The notes under the pieces: generated by a model
What the model saw: the letters and a program-made list of their open reading frames with translations, nothing else
Told to the model about the DNA's origin: nothing
Databases searched by the model: none
Shown: in pieces, positions 52,452 to 61,839 of the stretch
Numbering within the stretch: position 1 is the stretch's first letter
Layout of the letters: the number at the start of each line of letters is the position of its first letter
Made by a program: the position numbers and the translations under genes
Source of the DNA: Lysinibacillus sp. FSL W8-0992
Lineage (GTDB): Bacteria; Bacillota; Bacilli; Bacillales_A; Planococcaceae
Assembly (NCBI RefSeq): GCF_038008685.1
Contig: NZ_JBBOZQ010000001.1
Location: forward strand, 2,108,001-2,172,000
Length of the DNA: 64,000 nucleotides
Direction of reading: 5' to 3'

Positions 52452-53120
52452 ATGTTTGGAACAATATTTAATACAATGATGATAATAATCGGAAGCATTG
52501 TTGGAAGCGTCTTTAAAAATGGGATAAAAGATGATTATCATAATATCCTTATGCAGGCTATGGGCTTAGCTGCTATGGGATTAGGAATAAATGCACTTGT
52601 ACAACATTTACCTTCAAGCAAATATCCGGTACTTTTTATTGTAAGTTTAGCTGTAGGTGGATTAATCGGCCAAAAACTTAATTTGGAATTAAAATTTAAT
52701 GCTTTAGTTAATAAATATTCTAAAGGCAATTTAGCAGAAGGGTTATCGACGGCTATTTTATTATTTTGTATTGGCACATTATCTATATTAGGTCCTGTAG
52801 AGGCTGCGTTAAAGGGAGATTATACGTATCTACTTGCAAATGGTATATTAGATGGCATTACTTCGATTGTTTTAGCAACTACATTTGGTATTGGGATAGC
52901 TATATCAGGAATTGTGTTATTTGTATGGCAAGGTTCCATTTATTTAATTGCTATTTTAATGGGGAGCTCCATCAATAATGATCTTCTAAATGAATTGACA
53001 ATTATAGGAGGTATATTAATTTTAGCGTCAGGTTTAAGTATTTTGGGCATTAAAAAATTTAATACTTTAAATCTTTTGCCAGCATTACTTATTCCAGTAA
53101 TTGTATTTTTATTTATCTAG
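52452..53120 (+). CDS. DUF554 family membrane protein
   Basis: 222 residues with six or seven membrane helices. Family pattern: MFGTIFNTMMIIIGSIVGSV, AMGLAAMGLGINAL, LAVGGLIGQKLNLE and LLFCIGTLSILGPVEAALKG. B. subtilis YdfK and E. coli YqgA are relatives; the function is not established. Ribosome site AAAGGAGAAA about 7 nt before ATG. It may be partly under the MerR regulator upstream. Confidence 0.9.
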   Translation: MFGTIFNTMMIIIGSIVGSVFKNGIKDDYHNILMQAMGLAAMGLGINALVQHLPSSKYPVLFIVSLAVGGLIGQKLNLELKFNALVNKYSKGNLAEGLSTAILLFCIGTLSILGPVEAALKGDYTYLLANGILDGITSIVLATTFGIGIAISGIVLFVWQGSIYLIAILMGSSINNDLLNELTIIGGILILASGLSILGIKKFNTLNLLPALLIPVIVFLFI

Positions 53121-53169
53121 TAATCCCTTTTATTATGGGCTAAGAAATCTTGAACTACATTTAAAGAGA

Positions 53170-53213
53170 AAACACACATCAATTTGTAATGAACCAAATT
53201 TGTGTGTGTTTTA
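53170..53213 (+). terminator. Hairpin after the DUF554 gene
   Basis: AAAACACACA paired with TGTGTGTTTT, with an inner CAATTTG / CAAATTTG pair; a short T run ends it. Confidence 0.6.
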
Positions 53214-53303
53214 TGCACTAAAATTTATTATTTAACTAACTTATTTAGGAAGGGTAGTATCTCCTTAGGATTAAAAATGTTGTAGTATCGTATCGAGAAT
53301 CAC

Positions 53304-53828
53304 TTATTCTACAGGAGCCATATTGTTGTAGATTACGTCGGCAGTGACTTTTCCAGTACTAACATCTTGAGATGTGTAACCCGAAATGAAGTTTCCAACT
53401 TTAAATTCTTTTTGCAATAGTTCTTCTGATGGTTTTGCTGCAGTTGGCCCTTTAATCCCTAGTTGCGTTTTGTTCGTTACCGTTACCCATAAATCACCGA
53501 TTTTAAAGCTATTGCCGTTTGCATTGACTTCAGTAATCGTCCCTTCAATATTCACCACTGCTTTGGCTGTAGTTTGCGGTTTATCTATTTCCACTAATGT
53601 ACTTTGCGTGTCGGTCTTCGAATGCTGCATCATCGTGTACGACCCTGTCAATACTGTACAAACTGTGACTATCATGCCCAAGTTCTTTAAGGATAATTTC
53701 ATGCTATTTTTCATTATAGATTCCTCCTTAATTGCTGTAGATTGCATAAATTTTTTATAAGTTTCTTCTTTGAATCTATCGTTTATCTTCACCTGCTCCA
53801 TCGCAGATTTATAGACAGACTTCCTCAT
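53304..53828 (-). CDS. Membrane-anchored anti-sigma factor-like protein
   Basis: 174 residues from ATG 53828 (GGAGGG 8 nt upstream), overlapping the end of the ECF sigma gene by 20 bp. A cytoplasmic part of about 60 residues, one membrane helix (LGMIVTVCTVLTGSYTMM) and an exported beta-rich domain (VVNIEGTITEVNANGNSFKI, VTADVIYNN) follow the plan of anti-sigma factors of the DUF5666/OB-like type. It should hold the sigma factor at the membrane. No zinc-binding HxxxCxxC motif is present. Confidence 0.78.
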   Translation of the reverse strand: MRKSVYKSAMEQVKINDRFKEETYKKFMQSTAIKEESIMKNSMKLSLKNLGMIVTVCTVLTGSYTMMQHSKTDTQSTLVEIDKPQTTAKAVVNIEGTITEVNANGNSFKIGDLWVTVTNKTQLGIKGPTAAKPSEELLQKEFKVGNFISGYTSQDVSTGKVTADVIYNNMAPVE

Positions 53829-54306
53829 TCTCAAGCCCTCCAATCTTTTCTTTTAAATGAAGGCGTCCACGCGCAAGCCAAGTCCCTACTGTTGCTGGCT
53901 TAGCCTGTAGGATCTCTGCAATTTCCTGAATCGTATATCCCTCATAATAGTGCAGATGGATAGGAATCCGATATTTTTTATCTAGAGCTAATACTGCCTG
54001 TAATAACTCGTTCTCTTCCTTAGGGAGGTAGCTTAAATCCTCAGGAATTGGATTTCTGCTGCGGAACCAGCCGGTTTTCAGCATATTTTTGCTTTTGTTA
54101 ATGGTAGTGCGTATGAGCCAAGCTTTTTCATGTTCATCGTTGTTGAATACAGGGGGATTCTGCAAATAAGTTAAAAATACCTCCTGTGCAACCTCTTCAG
54201 CGTCCGCTACATTTTTTAAATATGCGAATGCCACTTTTATCAGACTATGGGAGTATAAGTCCAGAGCCCGATGCAATGCGTCATGAACTTCTAGAGAATG
54301 ATGCAC
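53809..54306 (-). CDS. ECF RNA polymerase sigma factor
   Basis: 165 residues from GTG 54306 with AAGGAGG 7 nt upstream. Region 2: LIKVAFAYLKNVADAEEVAQ, EVFLTYLQNPP. Region 4: KYRIPIHLHYYEGYTIQEIA, PATVGTWLARGRLHLKE. A group IV sigma factor that answers envelope stress when freed from the partner encoded directly downstream. The usual autoregulatory promoter could not be assigned by eye. Confidence 0.92.
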   Translation of the reverse strand: MHHSLEVHDALHRALDLYSHSLIKVAFAYLKNVADAEEVAQEVFLTYLQNPPVFNNDEHEKAWLIRTTINKSKNMLKTGWFRSRNPIPEDLSYLPKEENELLQAVLALDKKYRIPIHLHYYEGYTIQEIAEILQAKPATVGTWLARGRLHLKEKIGGLENEEVCL

Positions 54307-54588
54307 CCCACCACCTCCTTTCACTTTAAATACAACTGAGGATGCCGTTATTTTTCATTGAGATTTAATTTTTTTAATATTTAGTGGGGAAGTTCATTTT
54401 ATTTCCCATTTACCTTATTCTTATTTTCTCCTGTAATTATAAAAAATTTTATTCCGCTAATCATTGCCAACGCACAAATGTTACCTCGACGTTACTATGA
54501 AACTAAAATGTGCGTACTTTTTTTTCCTCTTTCGAGACTACATAATGAGAAAGCAATCAAGCAAACACATATTGGAGGAATAAAAATA

Positions 54589-55431
54589 ATGAATCATTTA
54601 CAAGATACAATCACATTAAATAACGGGCTACAAATGCCTGGTATGGGGTTAGGTGTTTTTCAAGTAGAGAATGATGCTACTGCAGAGATGGTTAAAAACG
54701 CTATCGAGGTTGGATATCGAAGCATCGATACTGCTGCAATTTATGGCAATGAAGCGGGTGTAGGGGAAGGTATAAAACTAGCGTTAGCATCTACTGGTTT
54801 ACGTCGTGAAGACCTGTTTATTACATCAAAAGTATGGAATGATGGATTAAGCTATGACGAAACAATTGCTGCATATGAAGAGAGTCTACAAAAATTAGGG
54901 TTAGATTATTTAGATCTTTACCTTATTCATTGGCCAGGTAAAGATAAGTATGCTGAATCTTGGAGAGCGCTTGAAGATTTATATGAACAAGGCAAGATTA
55001 AAGCAATTGCCGTATGTAACTTCACTGTAGCACATTTAGAAAAATTATTATCATTTGCTCGTATTAAACCTGTTATCAATCAAGTGGAATTCCACCCACG
55101 CTTACAGCAAGTGGAGCTTCGTGCATTTTGTGACAAGCACCAAATTCAACTAGAAGCATGGGCACCTTTAATGCAAGGCGGGCTTCTTGAAGATGAGACC
55201 ATTTCTAAAATCGCTACAAAATATGGGAAATCAATCGCTCAAGTTATTTTGCGTTGGGATGTCCAAAATGGAGTGATCACAATTCCAAAATCTGTGCGTA
55301 GAGAACGCATGATGCAAAATGCCGATATTTTTGACTTTCATTTAACAGACGAAGAAATGGCTACTATCAATTCAATGAACCTTGAACAACGTGTTGGACC
55401 AAACCCAGATGACTTTGACTTTGCGCTATAA
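54589..55431 (+). CDS. Aldo/keto reductase
   Basis: 280 residues from ATG 54589 (TTGGAGGAA about 9 nt upstream; the longer frame from 54478 has no ribosome site). AKR signatures: GYRSIDTAAIYGNEAGVGEG with catalytic Asp and Tyr, FITSKVWNDG with Lys, YLIHWPGKDKY with His, and IPKSVRRERMMQNADIFDF binding NADPH. Like B. subtilis YtbE/YvgN, it reduces small aldehydes and methylglyoxal. The convergent HxlR gene shares its terminator. Confidence 0.95.
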   Translation: MNHLQDTITLNNGLQMPGMGLGVFQVENDATAEMVKNAIEVGYRSIDTAAIYGNEAGVGEGIKLALASTGLRREDLFITSKVWNDGLSYDETIAAYEESLQKLGLDYLDLYLIHWPGKDKYAESWRALEDLYEQGKIKAIAVCNFTVAHLEKLLSFARIKPVINQVEFHPRLQQVELRAFCDKHQIQLEAWAPLMQGGLLEDETISKIATKYGKSIAQVILRWDVQNGVITIPKSVRRERMMQNADIFDFHLTDEEMATINSMNLEQRVGPNPDDFDFAL

Positions 55432-55442
55432 GCATAAAAAGA

Positions 55443-55478
55443 GAAAGAGACTGTCTAGTGTGTGACAGTCTCTTTCTT
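55443..55478. terminator. Bidirectional terminator
   Basis: 13-bp perfect stem GAAAGAGACTGTC / GACAGTCTCTTTC, 8-nt loop, between convergent genes. Confidence 0.9.
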
Positions 55479-55484
55479 CCCTTA

Positions 55485-55874
55485 TTATGATGTTTGCTTC
55501 ATAGCGATAGCGATATCTTCATCACGTTGTTTTAAAACGACATCTTCGCCTTTTTCCTGTAATACTTCAATATGATTTTCGCCCCAAGTGCAAAGCATGT
55601 TCAAAATAGGTTCCATTCCTTCTCCATAAGGCGTTAAGGAATATTCAACTTTGGGCGGTACTTGATTAAAGACTTTGCGATCGATTAGTCCAGCTTGCTC
55701 TAACTCTCGTAATTGGCTTGTAAGCATCTTTTGTGAAATTTTTGGAATCAATCGTCGAAACTCATTTGTTCGAATTTTACCATGGTGGTTTAAATGACAA
55801 AGAATAATCGGTTTCCATTTTCCGCCGATTACTTCAAGCGTCGCTTCAACACCAATATTATATAATTTTTGCAT
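55485..55874 (-). CDS. HxlR-family transcription regulator
   Basis: 129 residues from ATG 55874 (CGGAGGT 4 nt upstream). HxlR winged helix: NIGVEATLEVIGGKWKPIIL, CHLNHHGKIRTNEFRRLIP, SQKMLTSQLRELEQAGLIDR and PPKVEYSLTPYGE. Divergent from the MFS exporter gene, which it probably controls. Relatives (HxlR, YodB, HypR) sense aldehydes or quinones through an N-terminal Cys; here Cys occurs only later, in LCHLNHH and MLCTWGE. Confidence 0.93.
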   Translation of the reverse strand: MQKLYNIGVEATLEVIGGKWKPIILCHLNHHGKIRTNEFRRLIPKISQKMLTSQLRELEQAGLIDRKVFNQVPPKVEYSLTPYGEGMEPILNMLCTWGENHIEVLQEKGEDVVLKQRDEDIAIAMKQTS

Positions 55875-55896
55875 TGTAACCTCCGTAATATACAAA

Positions 55897-55912
55897 AGTA
55901 ACTAAAAGTACT
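55897..55912. promoter_or_regulatory. Possible HxlR operator
   Basis: AGTAACTAAAAGTACT, an imperfect dyad between the divergent HxlR and MFS genes; a further TAGATATGTACT follows at 55926. Confidence 0.4.
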
Positions 55913-55983
55913 CTATGGGTCATTTAGATATGTACTGAATATTACTACACATGCAAAGAAAAATCAAAGGAGATAGTATTTGT

Positions 55984-57168
55984 ATGTCACAATTAAAAAA
56001 GCCAAATGCTAAATTAACATTGCTTGCACTTGCAATTAGTGCGTTTGGAATAGGGTCCACTGAATTTATCAGTGTTGGTCTTCTCCCATTAATTAAAGAT
56101 AACTTTGGTATATCGTTAAGCACAGCAGGCTTAACCGTTTCTATATATGCACTAGGTGTAACGATTGGAGCTCCATTATTAACAGCTTTCACATCACACC
56201 TCAATCGAAAAACAGTTTTATTGCTTGTTATGACCATTTTTATAATTGGTAATTTAACAGCAGCATTAGCACCTATTTTCTCCATCCTGATTATAGGACG
56301 CATTATTTCAGCATTAGCACATGGTGTGTTTATGTCCATCGCCTCTGTCATTGCGGCAGAAGTAGTTGAACCAAATAAACGAGCAAGTGCTATTGCCTTT
56401 ATGTTTACAGGTTTAACATTAGCTACTGTAACAGGTGTCCCACTAGGTACATTTATTGGACAAGTAATGGACTGGCGTATGTCGTTCATCTTTATTGTCG
56501 TAATTGGCATTATCGGTTTAATTAGTAATGCGATGTTAGTCCCTAGCCAATTATCGAAAGGCAACCCAATCTCTTTACGTGATATTGGCAAAGTATTAGG
56601 TAATATCCGCATGGTATTAATACTTTTCATTACTGCAATTGGCTACGGTGGTGTCTTTGTTGTTTATACGTTTGTTTCACCGATTTTAGTGCAATATATG
56701 GGGTACTCACCACATGCTGTTGTTGTGATTTTAGTTGTCTATGGTATTTGTGTTGCTATTGGTAATACATTAGGCGGTCATTTCGCTAATAAAAATCCGC
56801 TTCGTGCAATCTTTATTATTTTTGTTGGGCTTGCCTTAGCATTACTTGGCATTAACTTTACGCTCGAATCACCAATTATCGGATTAATTATGGTACTGCT
56901 AATGGGGTTATTTATGTTCATGAATGTCCCAGGCTTGCAATTATATGCGGTTATTCTGTCTGAAAAATATGTGCCATCAGCTATTTCCATGGCTTCAGCT
57001 TTAAATATTTCTGCTTTTAACATTGGTATATTTCTAGGATCATATATTGGAGGCTTTATTATTCGCCATCAATCATTAGCGCATACACCCCTTTACGGAT
57101 TCTTAATGGTGATGCTTGCAGCGGTTGTTACACTACTATGGTTTCTTTGTGATAAAAAGAAAGTTTAA
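55984..57168 (+). CDS. MFS transporter, DHA1/AraJ-PbuE type exporter
   Basis: 394 residues from ATG 55984 (AAAGGAG about 11 nt upstream; ATG 55951 lacks a site). Twelve membrane helices. FGIGSTEFISVGLLPLI and the antiporter motif in GVPLGTFIGQVMDWRMSFIF place it in the sugar/purine/drug efflux group (B. subtilis PbuE, YdhL). Substrate unknown. Under probable control of the divergent HxlR gene. A terminator follows. Confidence 0.92.
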   Translation: MSQLKKPNAKLTLLALAISAFGIGSTEFISVGLLPLIKDNFGISLSTAGLTVSIYALGVTIGAPLLTAFTSHLNRKTVLLLVMTIFIIGNLTAALAPIFSILIIGRIISALAHGVFMSIASVIAAEVVEPNKRASAIAFMFTGLTLATVTGVPLGTFIGQVMDWRMSFIFIVVIGIIGLISNAMLVPSQLSKGNPISLRDIGKVLGNIRMVLILFITAIGYGGVFVVYTFVSPILVQYMGYSPHAVVVILVVYGICVAIGNTLGGHFANKNPLRAIFIIFVGLALALLGINFTLESPIIGLIMVLLMGLFMFMNVPGLQLYAVILSEKYVPSAISMASALNISAFNIGIFLGSYIGGFIIRHQSLAHTPLYGFLMVMLAAVVTLLWFLCDKKKV

Positions 57169-57202
57169 TTTTTTTAGGATTGCGTAATAATGTTGAGATA
57201 AA

Positions 57203-57237
57203 TAAAAAAGGAAGCTCATAATGGGCTTCCTTTTTTA
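57203..57237 (+). terminator. Terminator after the MFS gene
   Basis: AAAAAAGGAAGC / GCTTCCTTTTTT, loop of 9 nt. Confidence 0.9.
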
Positions 57238-57267
57238 TTTGAAATATAGATGTCAATTTCCTTTTCA

Positions 57268-57330
57268 TGCAGCGCTTTCCGCGGACACTCTGAAAGTTGC
57301 ATCCTTCGCTACTGTCGATACTTTGAAAGG
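57268..57330. repeat. Partial, diverged copy of the GC-rich repeat
   Basis: GCGCTTTCCGCGG followed by ACACTCTGAAAG and CCTTCGCT recalls the elements at 6206 and 6422 (CTTTCCGCGGGCAC, CCTTCGCTCC), but the middle differs. Probably a decayed or shorter variant. Confidence 0.5.
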
Positions 57331-57793
57331 AAGTCACCATAGTTTCTTTTTTTCTATTTATATCAATCTAAGTGAAAGTAATTTAAATGTACTTTAATTA
57401 ATACATCCTAATTGCAACTCCTTTAAATTTTCTTGACTTCTAGCTTGGTTTTTAGTTTTATTATAAGTATATAAAGTAATGATTTTAACTAATGGCTATC
57501 AATTTTCAAAACAAAATTATGAATCGTTTAGCTAATTTTAATATGCAATGAACAAATTTTTTTGGTTACGTATAGGTAGGACCTCTAGTGTATAGATGGT
57601 CTTTTTTTGTGGGCTCATATTGGCTGTACAAGTTAGGAATGACTTTCAATAAAATAGACTACCTAGTACTTGCTTTCCACCCAAGTTCTAAGGTAGTTTG
57701 TTGTTAAAGAGAATAGTTTAATCGATGACACAGTGTAAGCATATACAACCAAATGTTAAGATGAAATATAGATCGAAAGAGGTTATGTACAAC
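57331..57793. other. Intergenic region before the LacI gene
   Basis: About 460 bp. Hairpin GGACCTCTA / TAGATGGTC with T7 near 57579-57608 looks like a terminator. A second hairpin ACTACCTAG / CTAAGGTAGT at 57658-57695 follows. No gene is seen; the longer frame from 57725 lacks a ribosome site. Confidence 0.5.
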
Positions 57794-58780
57794 ATGAAAC
57801 AAGGAGTTACTGCCAAAGATGTAGCAAAATTGGCTGGTGTTTCACAATCTTCAGTATCAAGAGTGTATTTTGAAGGTGCGTCAGTATCTGCGAAAACTAG
57901 AGAGAAGGTTCTAGCAGCAGCACAAGAGCTTGGCTATAGACCGAATGAATTCGCACGAAGCTTAATTACAAACCAATCCAAAATTATTGGTTTAGTGATG
58001 AAAGGTGTTCAAAATCCTTTCTATCCTCAAGTATTAAAGCTATTTACGACTTCCCTAAAAAAACATGGCTATAGCGTACTATTCGTCTACACCAATAATG
58101 ATGAAATCCAAAAAGAGGATATCGAAATATTATTTAATTATAATGTTGCAGGTGTAGTTATTACCGATGCATCACTTTCTTTGTCGGTTACAGAAGATTT
58201 CATAAAGTATCAAATACCGTTAGTTCTGTTTAATCGAAAAATAGATAATAATAAATTTTATTCTGTATGTTGTAACAACTTTGAGGCAAGTAAAAAGATT
58301 GCAGAATATCTATTAAGTATCGGCTGCTCAAAGATGATTTATATTTCAGGGAATGAAAATACATCTACAAGTAGAGAACGGGAAAAGGGATTTAGTGCTA
58401 TGTTACAGGGGGAAGACGTGCACTATCAGAAATACAGTTCTGATTACACTTATGAAGGTGGGTATAATATTACTCGTAAAATTATATTAGAAAATCAATT
58501 ACCGGATGCGTTCTTTGTGGCTAATGATATTATGGCGTTAGGAGTAGTGGATGCATTAAAGGACAATAATATTGCTATTCCGAATGAAACGAAAGTTATA
58601 GGTTTTGATAATATTGAAATGGCAGCTTGGCCTACATACAGTCTAACAACATGGGAGCAACCAATTACAGAAATGGTAGACGAGACTGTAAAATATTTGC
58701 TTAATGAACTAGAAGAATATTCAGGTGAAGCTAAAAATCTTGAAATTGACGGAGCCCTTATTTTGCGAAAAACAACATAG
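57794..58780 (+). CDS. LacI-family transcription repressor
   Basis: 328 residues from ATG 57794 (AAAGAGG 11 nt upstream). LacI HTH with hinge: VTAKDVAKLAGVSQSSVSRV, ARSLITNQSKIIGLV. It is followed by a periplasmic-binding-like domain (FFVANDIMALGVVDAL, VIGFDNIEMAAWPTYSLTT). It very likely represses the next two genes through the palindrome at 58989. The effector should be the substrate, or an intermediate, of the downstream dehydrogenase. Confidence 0.93.
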   Translation: MKQGVTAKDVAKLAGVSQSSVSRVYFEGASVSAKTREKVLAAAQELGYRPNEFARSLITNQSKIIGLVMKGVQNPFYPQVLKLFTTSLKKHGYSVLFVYTNNDEIQKEDIEILFNYNVAGVVITDASLSLSVTEDFIKYQIPLVLFNRKIDNNKFYSVCCNNFEASKKIAEYLLSIGCSKMIYISGNENTSTSREREKGFSAMLQGEDVHYQKYSSDYTYEGGYNITRKIILENQLPDAFFVANDIMALGVVDALKDNNIAIPNETKVIGFDNIEMAAWPTYSLTTWEQPITEMVDETVKYLLNELEEYSGEAKNLEIDGALILRKTT

Positions 58781-58809
58781 TGTAAAAAGGTCGTAAAGAC
58801 TAATTCCAT

Positions 58810-58890
58810 AAGCATCATGCTATATCAAAATAGGATGCATACAGTAATATGTATGTGCATCTTATGAGAGATAGTATGATGCTTTTATTA
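58810..58890 (+). terminator. Nested hairpin terminator after the LacI gene
   Basis: Outer stem AAGCATCAT / ATGATGCTT followed by TTATTATTTT; inside it GATGCATACA pairs with TGTATGTGCATC. Confidence 0.65.
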
Positions 58891-58944
58891 TTTTCTCATG
58901 AGTTATAGTAAATATTTAATAAAAATAACGAAAATAAATACCTG

Positions 58945-59002
58945 TTGACAACCATTTATTTTTCGAATAATCTTACTTATATAATTTCTGCATACGTATG
59001 CA
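58945..59002 (+). promoter_or_regulatory. Promoter and LacI operator of the HisD-like/GntP operon
   Basis: TTGACA at 58945-58950 with TAATCT 17 bp on, and a separate TATAAT at 58980-58985. TGCATACGTATGCA (58989-59002) is a perfect 14-bp palindrome of LacI type with a central CG, placed at the expected transcription start. Confidence 0.75.
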
Positions 59003-59036
59003 AAAATGAAAAACTAAACAAAAAGGGGTAATAACA

Positions 59037-60320
59037 ATGGTTAAAGTATTGAAATCTGGAAAATCAAAAGAAGAAGTAAGCATAAATGACTCTCAGGTCT
59101 CTCAAATTGTATCGGAAGCAATTAAGGACATAGAAAAGCGAGGAGATCAAGCAGTTCGTGAACTATCTGAAAAATTCGATAAATGGTCTCCGGAAGCGTT
59201 TCGTTTAACTGACAAACAAATAAATGAAATCGTATCCAACGTGCCTAGCGATGTAATTGAGGACATTAAATTTGCTCAAAAAAATATTCGTGAATTTGCA
59301 GAGGCACAATTAGCTTCATTACATGATGTGGAAGTAGAAAATATTCCTGGCGTTATTTTAGGTCACAAAAATATTCCGGTTAACAGTGTTGGATGTTACA
59401 TACCTGGTGGTCGCTATCCGATGGTTGCCTCTGCACATATGAGTGTTTTAACGGCGAAAGTGGCAGGCGTAAAACGAGTAATTGCTTGTACGCCACCTAT
59501 TAACGGAGAAATTCCACATGCCACAATTGCAGCAATGTCATTAGCAGGTGCTGATGAAATTTACCTTCTAGGTGGTATTCAAGCAATGGCTGCGATGGCA
59601 ATTGGTACAGAAACAATCGAACCTGTAGATATGATTGTTGGACCAGGGAATGCCTTCGTTGCCGAAGCAAAAAGACAATTGTATGGTCGCGTAGGAATTG
59701 ACTTATTTGCAGGTCCAACAGAAACATTAGTAGTTGCTGACCATACGGCAGATGCCGAAATGATAGCAACGGATCTTTTAGGACAAGGGGAACATGGACC
59801 AACATCACCTGGAGCGCTAATTACAACATCTGAAAAATTGGCAGAAGAAACTGTAAAAGAAATTGAACGTCAATTGCAAACGTTACCAACTGCCGATGTT
59901 GCCCGTGTATCATGGGAAGATTATGGTCAAATCCTTTTAGTAGATTCTATTGAGGAAGCTAGAATTGAAGCAGATCGACTTGCTTTTGAGCACGTAGAAA
60001 TATTAACGGAAGATCCTAATTACTTCCTTGAAAATATGACGAACTATGGTTGCTTATTCTTAGGCCCTGAGACAAATGTTGCTTATGGAGACAAAGTAAT
60101 TGGTACAAATCATACATTACCGACTAAGGGTGCTGCTCGTTATACAGGTGGATTATGGGTAGGAAAATTCATTAAGACTGTTACCTATCAAAAAGTAACA
60201 CCAGAGGCAAGTGCTTACATTGGGGAATATGCAGCACGTCTTTGTCAGTTAGAAAACTTTGCTGGTCATGCCGAGCAAGCTCTTCTACGCGTGAGAAGAT
60301 ACGGAAAAAAGAATGATTAA
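59037..60320 (+). CDS. HisD-family dehydrogenase, sulfopropanediol 3-dehydrogenase (HpsN) type
   Basis: 427 residues. The histidinol-dehydrogenase fold is clear: [56 protein letters not shown], and the C-terminal [20 protein letters not shown]. The last block differs from true HisD (GSDHVLPT) and matches HpsN-like enzymes that oxidise diols such as 2,3-dihydroxypropane-1-sulfonate. The operon has no his genes but a LacI repressor and a GntP permease, so a catabolic role is likely. Substrate not proven. AAAGGGG about 8 nt before ATG. Confidence 0.82.
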   Translation: MVKVLKSGKSKEEVSINDSQVSQIVSEAIKDIEKRGDQAVRELSEKFDKWSPEAFRLTDKQINEIVSNVPSDVIEDIKFAQKNIREFAEAQLASLHDVEVENIPGVILGHKNIPVNSVGCYIPGGRYPMVASAHMSVLTAKVAGVKRVIACTPPINGEIPHATIAAMSLAGADEIYLLGGIQAMAAMAIGTETIEPVDMIVGPGNAFVAEAKRQLYGRVGIDLFAGPTETLVVADHTADAEMIATDLLGQGEHGPTSPGALITTSEKLAEETVKEIERQLQTLPTADVARVSWEDYGQILLVDSIEEARIEADRLAFEHVEILTEDPNYFLENMTNYGCLFLGPETNVAYGDKVIGTNHTLPTKGAARYTGGLWVGKFIKTVTYQKVTPEASAYIGEYAARLCQLENFAGHAEQALLRVRRYGKKND

Positions 60321-60386
60321 TGCTAGGTATGATGGCAAGTAAGTGAAGATTAATAAAACGCAAAAAGGGGATTCGGGGGGAACTAT

Positions 60387-61709
60387 ATGTTAGGGATGAT
60401 TGGGTTATTTGGCGGATTGGCACTATTAATATATTTAACAATGAGAGGTATGAACTTACTCATTGCTGCACCTATAACTGCATTACTTGTAGGGCTATTA
60501 AATGGGCTGCCGCTTTTCCCGCAGCTTGCAGAAAATGATGCTGCAAACTTTTTAACTAATTATATGTCTGGTTTCACAGGCTTTATCGCATCTTGGTATT
60601 TAATGTTTTTAACGGGTGCTATATTTGGTAAAGTAATGGAAGATAGTGGAGCGGCGGACAGTGTTTCGCAATGGATTGTCAGTAAAATCGGCATGAAACA
60701 AGCTGCATTAGCGATTGTAGTTGCCTGTGCGGTTTTAACTTATGGTGGTGTAAGCTTGTTTGTTGTAGCCTTTTCTGTTTATCCTATGGCACTTAGCCTA
60801 TTTAAACAGGCAGATTTACCAAGACGCTTTATTCCAGCGGCTCTTGGTTTTGGTTCAACAACGTTTACGATGACATCTGCAGGTTCGCCTGAAATACAAA
60901 ACTGGATTCCAATTCAGTTTTTAGGTACTTCACCATATGCAGGATGGGAAGTTAGTTTTATTGTCGCTGTATTTATGTTAGCGTTTGGTTATTGGTGGCT
61001 CAAAAAGATGATCAGCAAAGCTATGGCGAATGGAGAACGATTTGTTAGTAGAGAGACGGATATATTGACAACAACTCGAACAGATTTACCAAATCCGATT
61101 TTAAGTATTGTGCCATTACTCGTTGTATTAATTATTTCTTTTACCTTCCATAATTCATTAGGAACGTCAGCATTGATTATCGCATTAACGGGCGGTATAT
61201 TAGCAAGTTACCTTATCAACAGAAAGTTCTTTCAAAATTTTGGTGCAGCAGTAGGAGAAGGGGCAATGGGTGCGATTGTTGCAATTGCGAATACAGCTGC
61301 GGTTGTTGGCTTTGGGGGTGTCGTAAAAGCAACACCTGCTTTTGAATCTGCTGTAAAGGTTATGACAGATATTCCAGGAAGCCCATTAGTAGGTGGTGCT
61401 TTAGCGGTAGCAGTTATTGCAGGATTAACGGGTTCGTCATCTGGAGGACAAGCCATTGCATTACCTTTATTAGCACCACATTATTTGGATTTAGGGGTCA
61501 ATCCGGAGGCGTTACACCGAACAGTTGCCATTTCTTCAGGGTCACTAGATTCACTTCCACAAGGAGGATATGTAGTCACGACTATTCGTTCAATCTGTGG
61601 AGAAACACATAAAGATGCTTACCCAGCATTTGGTGCATTAACAGTTGTAGTGCCGGCATTAGGTGTAATATTAGCCGTAATATTATTCTCATTCGGTTTG
61701 GGCATTTAA
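60387..61709 (+). CDS. GntP-family permease
   Basis: 440 residues, about 12-14 membrane helices. GntP-family signs: MRGMNLLIAAPITALLVGLL, GVSLFVVAFSVYPMALSLF, SAGSPEIQNWIPIQFLGT and LTGSSSGGQAIALPLLAPHY. Gluconate-type symporters take up organic acids with protons. Here it probably imports the substrate of the HisD-like enzyme, 66 bp upstream in the same operon. The ribosome site GGGGGGAA is 7 nt before ATG. Confidence 0.92.
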   Translation: MLGMIGLFGGLALLIYLTMRGMNLLIAAPITALLVGLLNGLPLFPQLAENDAANFLTNYMSGFTGFIASWYLMFLTGAIFGKVMEDSGAADSVSQWIVSKIGMKQAALAIVVACAVLTYGGVSLFVVAFSVYPMALSLFKQADLPRRFIPAALGFGSTTFTMTSAGSPEIQNWIPIQFLGTSPYAGWEVSFIVAVFMLAFGYWWLKKMISKAMANGERFVSRETDILTTTRTDLPNPILSIVPLLVVLIISFTFHNSLGTSALIIALTGGILASYLINRKFFQNFGAAVGEGAMGAIVAIANTAAVVGFGGVVKATPAFESAVKVMTDIPGSPLVGGALAVAVIAGLTGSSSGGQAIALPLLAPHYLDLGVNPEALHRTVAISSGSLDSLPQGGYVVTTIRSICGETHKDAYPAFGALTVVVPALGVILAVILFSFGLGI

Positions 61710-61725
61710 TAGATATTTGAAAACA

Positions 61726-61768
61726 GAAACCCAACAAATGATTGATCACCGTTTGTTGGGTTTCTTTG
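61726..61768 (+). terminator. Terminator of the HisD-like/GntP operon
   Basis: 13-bp stem GAAACCCAACAAA / TTTGTTGGGTTTC with T-rich tail. Confidence 0.88.
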
Positions 61769-61839
61769 CTTATAGAATAAAAGGAAAATTACTTGCGTAT
61801 AGCTCTGGAATGGTTTTATTACATCATAGCTAAATTTTA

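Noticed and set aside
55920..56630. 236-codon open frame on the minus strand opposite the MFS gene
   Set aside because: Shadow of the MFS transporter: low-complexity composition, no ribosome site, and the plus frame is an obvious membrane transporter.
59037..60320. Histidine biosynthesis gene hisD
   Set aside because: No other his genes nearby; LacI and GntP neighbours and the [14 protein letters not shown] block point to the HpsN-type branch.
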